From: Bacteroidota bacterium
GTDB lineage: Bacteria > Bacteroidota > Bacteroidia > Bacteroidales > CAJPTX01
Length of the DNA: 32,799 nt
Direction: 5' to 3'
Assembly (NCBI GenBank): GCA_002748015.1
Contig: PDRH01000026.1
Location: forward strand, 1 to 32,799
Shown: positions 32,111 through 32,799 of the stretch, one piece after another
Position numbering within the stretch: the stretch's first letter is position 1
Layout: every line of letters begins with the position of its first letter
Made by a program: the position numbers and the translations under genes
Notes under the pieces: generated by a model
Databases searched by the model: none
What the model was told of the DNA's origin: nothing
Seen by the model: the letters and a program-made list of their open reading frames with translations, nothing else

Positions 32111-32799
32111 ATGAAAGTCCCCTTTTCCCCCCCCTACATAGATGAATCGGTAATCACCGAGGTCAATGCGTCTTTGGCTTCGGGCTGGATTACCACCGGC
32201 CCGAAGGTAAAGGCGCTCGAGGAGCTCCTAGAGGCGCAAACGGGTGCAGGTCGTACGCTATGCGTAAACTCCTGGACTTCGGGGGCTATACTTGTCCTCC
32301 GTTGGCTTGGGTTGCAACCCGGGGATGAGGTTATTCTCCCGGCCTATACGTATAGCGCTACGGCTCTAGCAGTCCTTCATGCTGGTGGAACGCCGGTCAT
32401 GGTGGATGTTGAGGATGATTTCAATATTTCGCTGGAAGCCATCCGGAAGGCCATCACTCCAAGGACAAAGGCTATAATACCGGTAGATATTGCCGGTTAT
32501 CCCTGCGACTACGATGCGATTATGGCGCTCGTGCAGGAACAGCCTGTACGTCAGCTTTTCAACCCGACCTCGGAGGTGCAGGGGTACTTGGGGCGTATCC
32601 TCGTGATGAATGATGCGGCGCACTCCCTTGGGGCAACAGCGCTCAATGGACAGAAAACCGGTGCGTGCTGCGACATTGCCGTATTTTCCCTCCATGCGGT
32701 GAAGAACGTAACCACAGCGGAGGGAGGGGCAATATGCCTGAACCTGCCGTCTCCCTTTGATAATGGTAGCCTCTATGCAGATATGCGCCTCATGACGCT
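32111..32799 (+). CDS. DegT/DnrJ/EryC1 family aminotransferase (3' end outside window)
   Basis: Only the first 229 codons are present, and the frame is open to the window edge. MKVPFSPPYIDESVITEVNA and SGWITTGPKVKALEELLEAQ are the common start of sugar aminotransferases of the ArnB/DegT group. NSWTSGAILVLRWLGLQPGDEVILPAYTYSATALA, the PLP aspartate in NDAAHSLG and the Schiff-base lysine in SLHAVKNVTTAEGGA are all visible. The insertion around VQEQPVRQLFNPTSEVQGYL before the NDAAHS block is longer than in most relatives. It probably makes another 4-amino sugar, but the sugar cannot be told. A C8 run (32127-32134) covers codons 6-8. Adding or removing one C would cause a stop by codon 12 or 10. 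No upstream operon partner exists, since it has its own promoter. Confidence 0.88.
   Translation, partial: MKVPFSPPYIDESVITEVNASLASGWITTGPKVKALEELLEAQTGAGRTLCVNSWTSGAILVLRWLGLQPGDEVILPAYTYSATALAVLHAGGTPVMVDVEDDFNISLEAIRKAITPRTKAIIPVDIAGYPCDYDAIMALVQEQPVRQLFNPTSEVQGYLGRILVMNDAAHSLGATALNGQKTGACCDIAVFSLHAVKNVTTAEGGAICLNLPSPFDNGSLYADMRLMT
32127..32134 (+). repeat. C8 homopolymer at the start of the terminal aminotransferase gene
   Basis: Eight consecutive C lie in codons 6-8 of the gene. A one-base change in either direction leads to a stop codon within four codons (TGA with +1, TAG with -1), so the tract is positioned as an on/off site would be. At this length slippage may be rare. Confidence 0.7.

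Overview
The window is a surface-polysaccharide (O-antigen or capsule) locus, very probably from a member of the Bacteroidota. The main evidence for the phylum is a repeated promoter signature: a -7 element of the form TAnnTTTG, nearly always TACCTTTGC, upstream of several transcription units. Shine-Dalgarno sequences are present at only some genes. Base composition is moderately high in GC (roughly 45-67% in hand-counted lines). I cannot name the genus. No tRNA, rRNA, CRISPR array, transposase or integrase was seen.

Layout. 1-2245: the end of an unrecognised protein, then a transmembrane methyl-accepting chemotaxis protein. A strong terminator at 2268-2301 closes this part and runs straight into the promoter of the first sugar operon. 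2316-9922: wecB and wecC (UDP-ManNAc and UDP-ManNAcA), then a CapD/PglF-like 4,6-dehydratase, a LegC-type aminotransferase, a PglD/NeuD-like acetyltransferase, a GT-B glycosyltransferase and a CBS-domain nucleotidyltransferase. Together these suggest an NDP-diacetamido-trideoxyhexose. Two hairpins (9945-10098) end this unit. 10187-18799: a WbpP-like 4-epimerase, rmlA, rmlB, a Wzx flippase, a VioA-like aminotransferase (dTDP-viosamine), an embedded RloA/RloB (AbiL-like) anti-phage-type pair, and an ATP-grasp ligase. These genes overlap or nearly touch. 19020-25026: a second ATP-grasp gene, frameshifted in a G10 tract, a third ATP-grasp gene, an unusual DegT-fold PLP protein, a GNAT acetyltransferase, a WecF-like glycosyltransferase and an EpsG/Wzy-like polymerase. 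25160-30882: a cytidylyltransferase fused to a CobD/HisC-like PLP domain, a LicD transferase and a glycosyltransferase on the minus strand, and a phosphoethanolamine transferase-type membrane enzyme. 31238-end: a GT2 glycosyltransferase and a DegT aminotransferase cut by the window edge.

How the genes may work together. Three sugar-nucleotide supplies are visible: UDP-ManNAcA, an NDP-diNAc-trideoxyhexose and dTDP-Qui4N, plus a UDP-HexNAc 4-epimerase. Glycosyltransferases would assemble a repeat unit, Wzx would flip it and the EpsG-like protein would polymerise it. The less usual parts are two decoration modules. One is three ATP-grasp ligases with a PLP protein and a GNAT, which I infer may acylate an amino sugar, possibly with an amino acid. 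The other is the cytidylyltransferase/PLP fusion with LicD and a PEtN-transferase-like enzyme, which I infer adds a phospho-aminoalkanol. A poly-G tract that interrupts one ATP-grasp gene suggests that the first decoration is phase variable. No initiating glycosyl-phosphate transferase, rmlC, rmlD, neuB or neuC lies inside the window.
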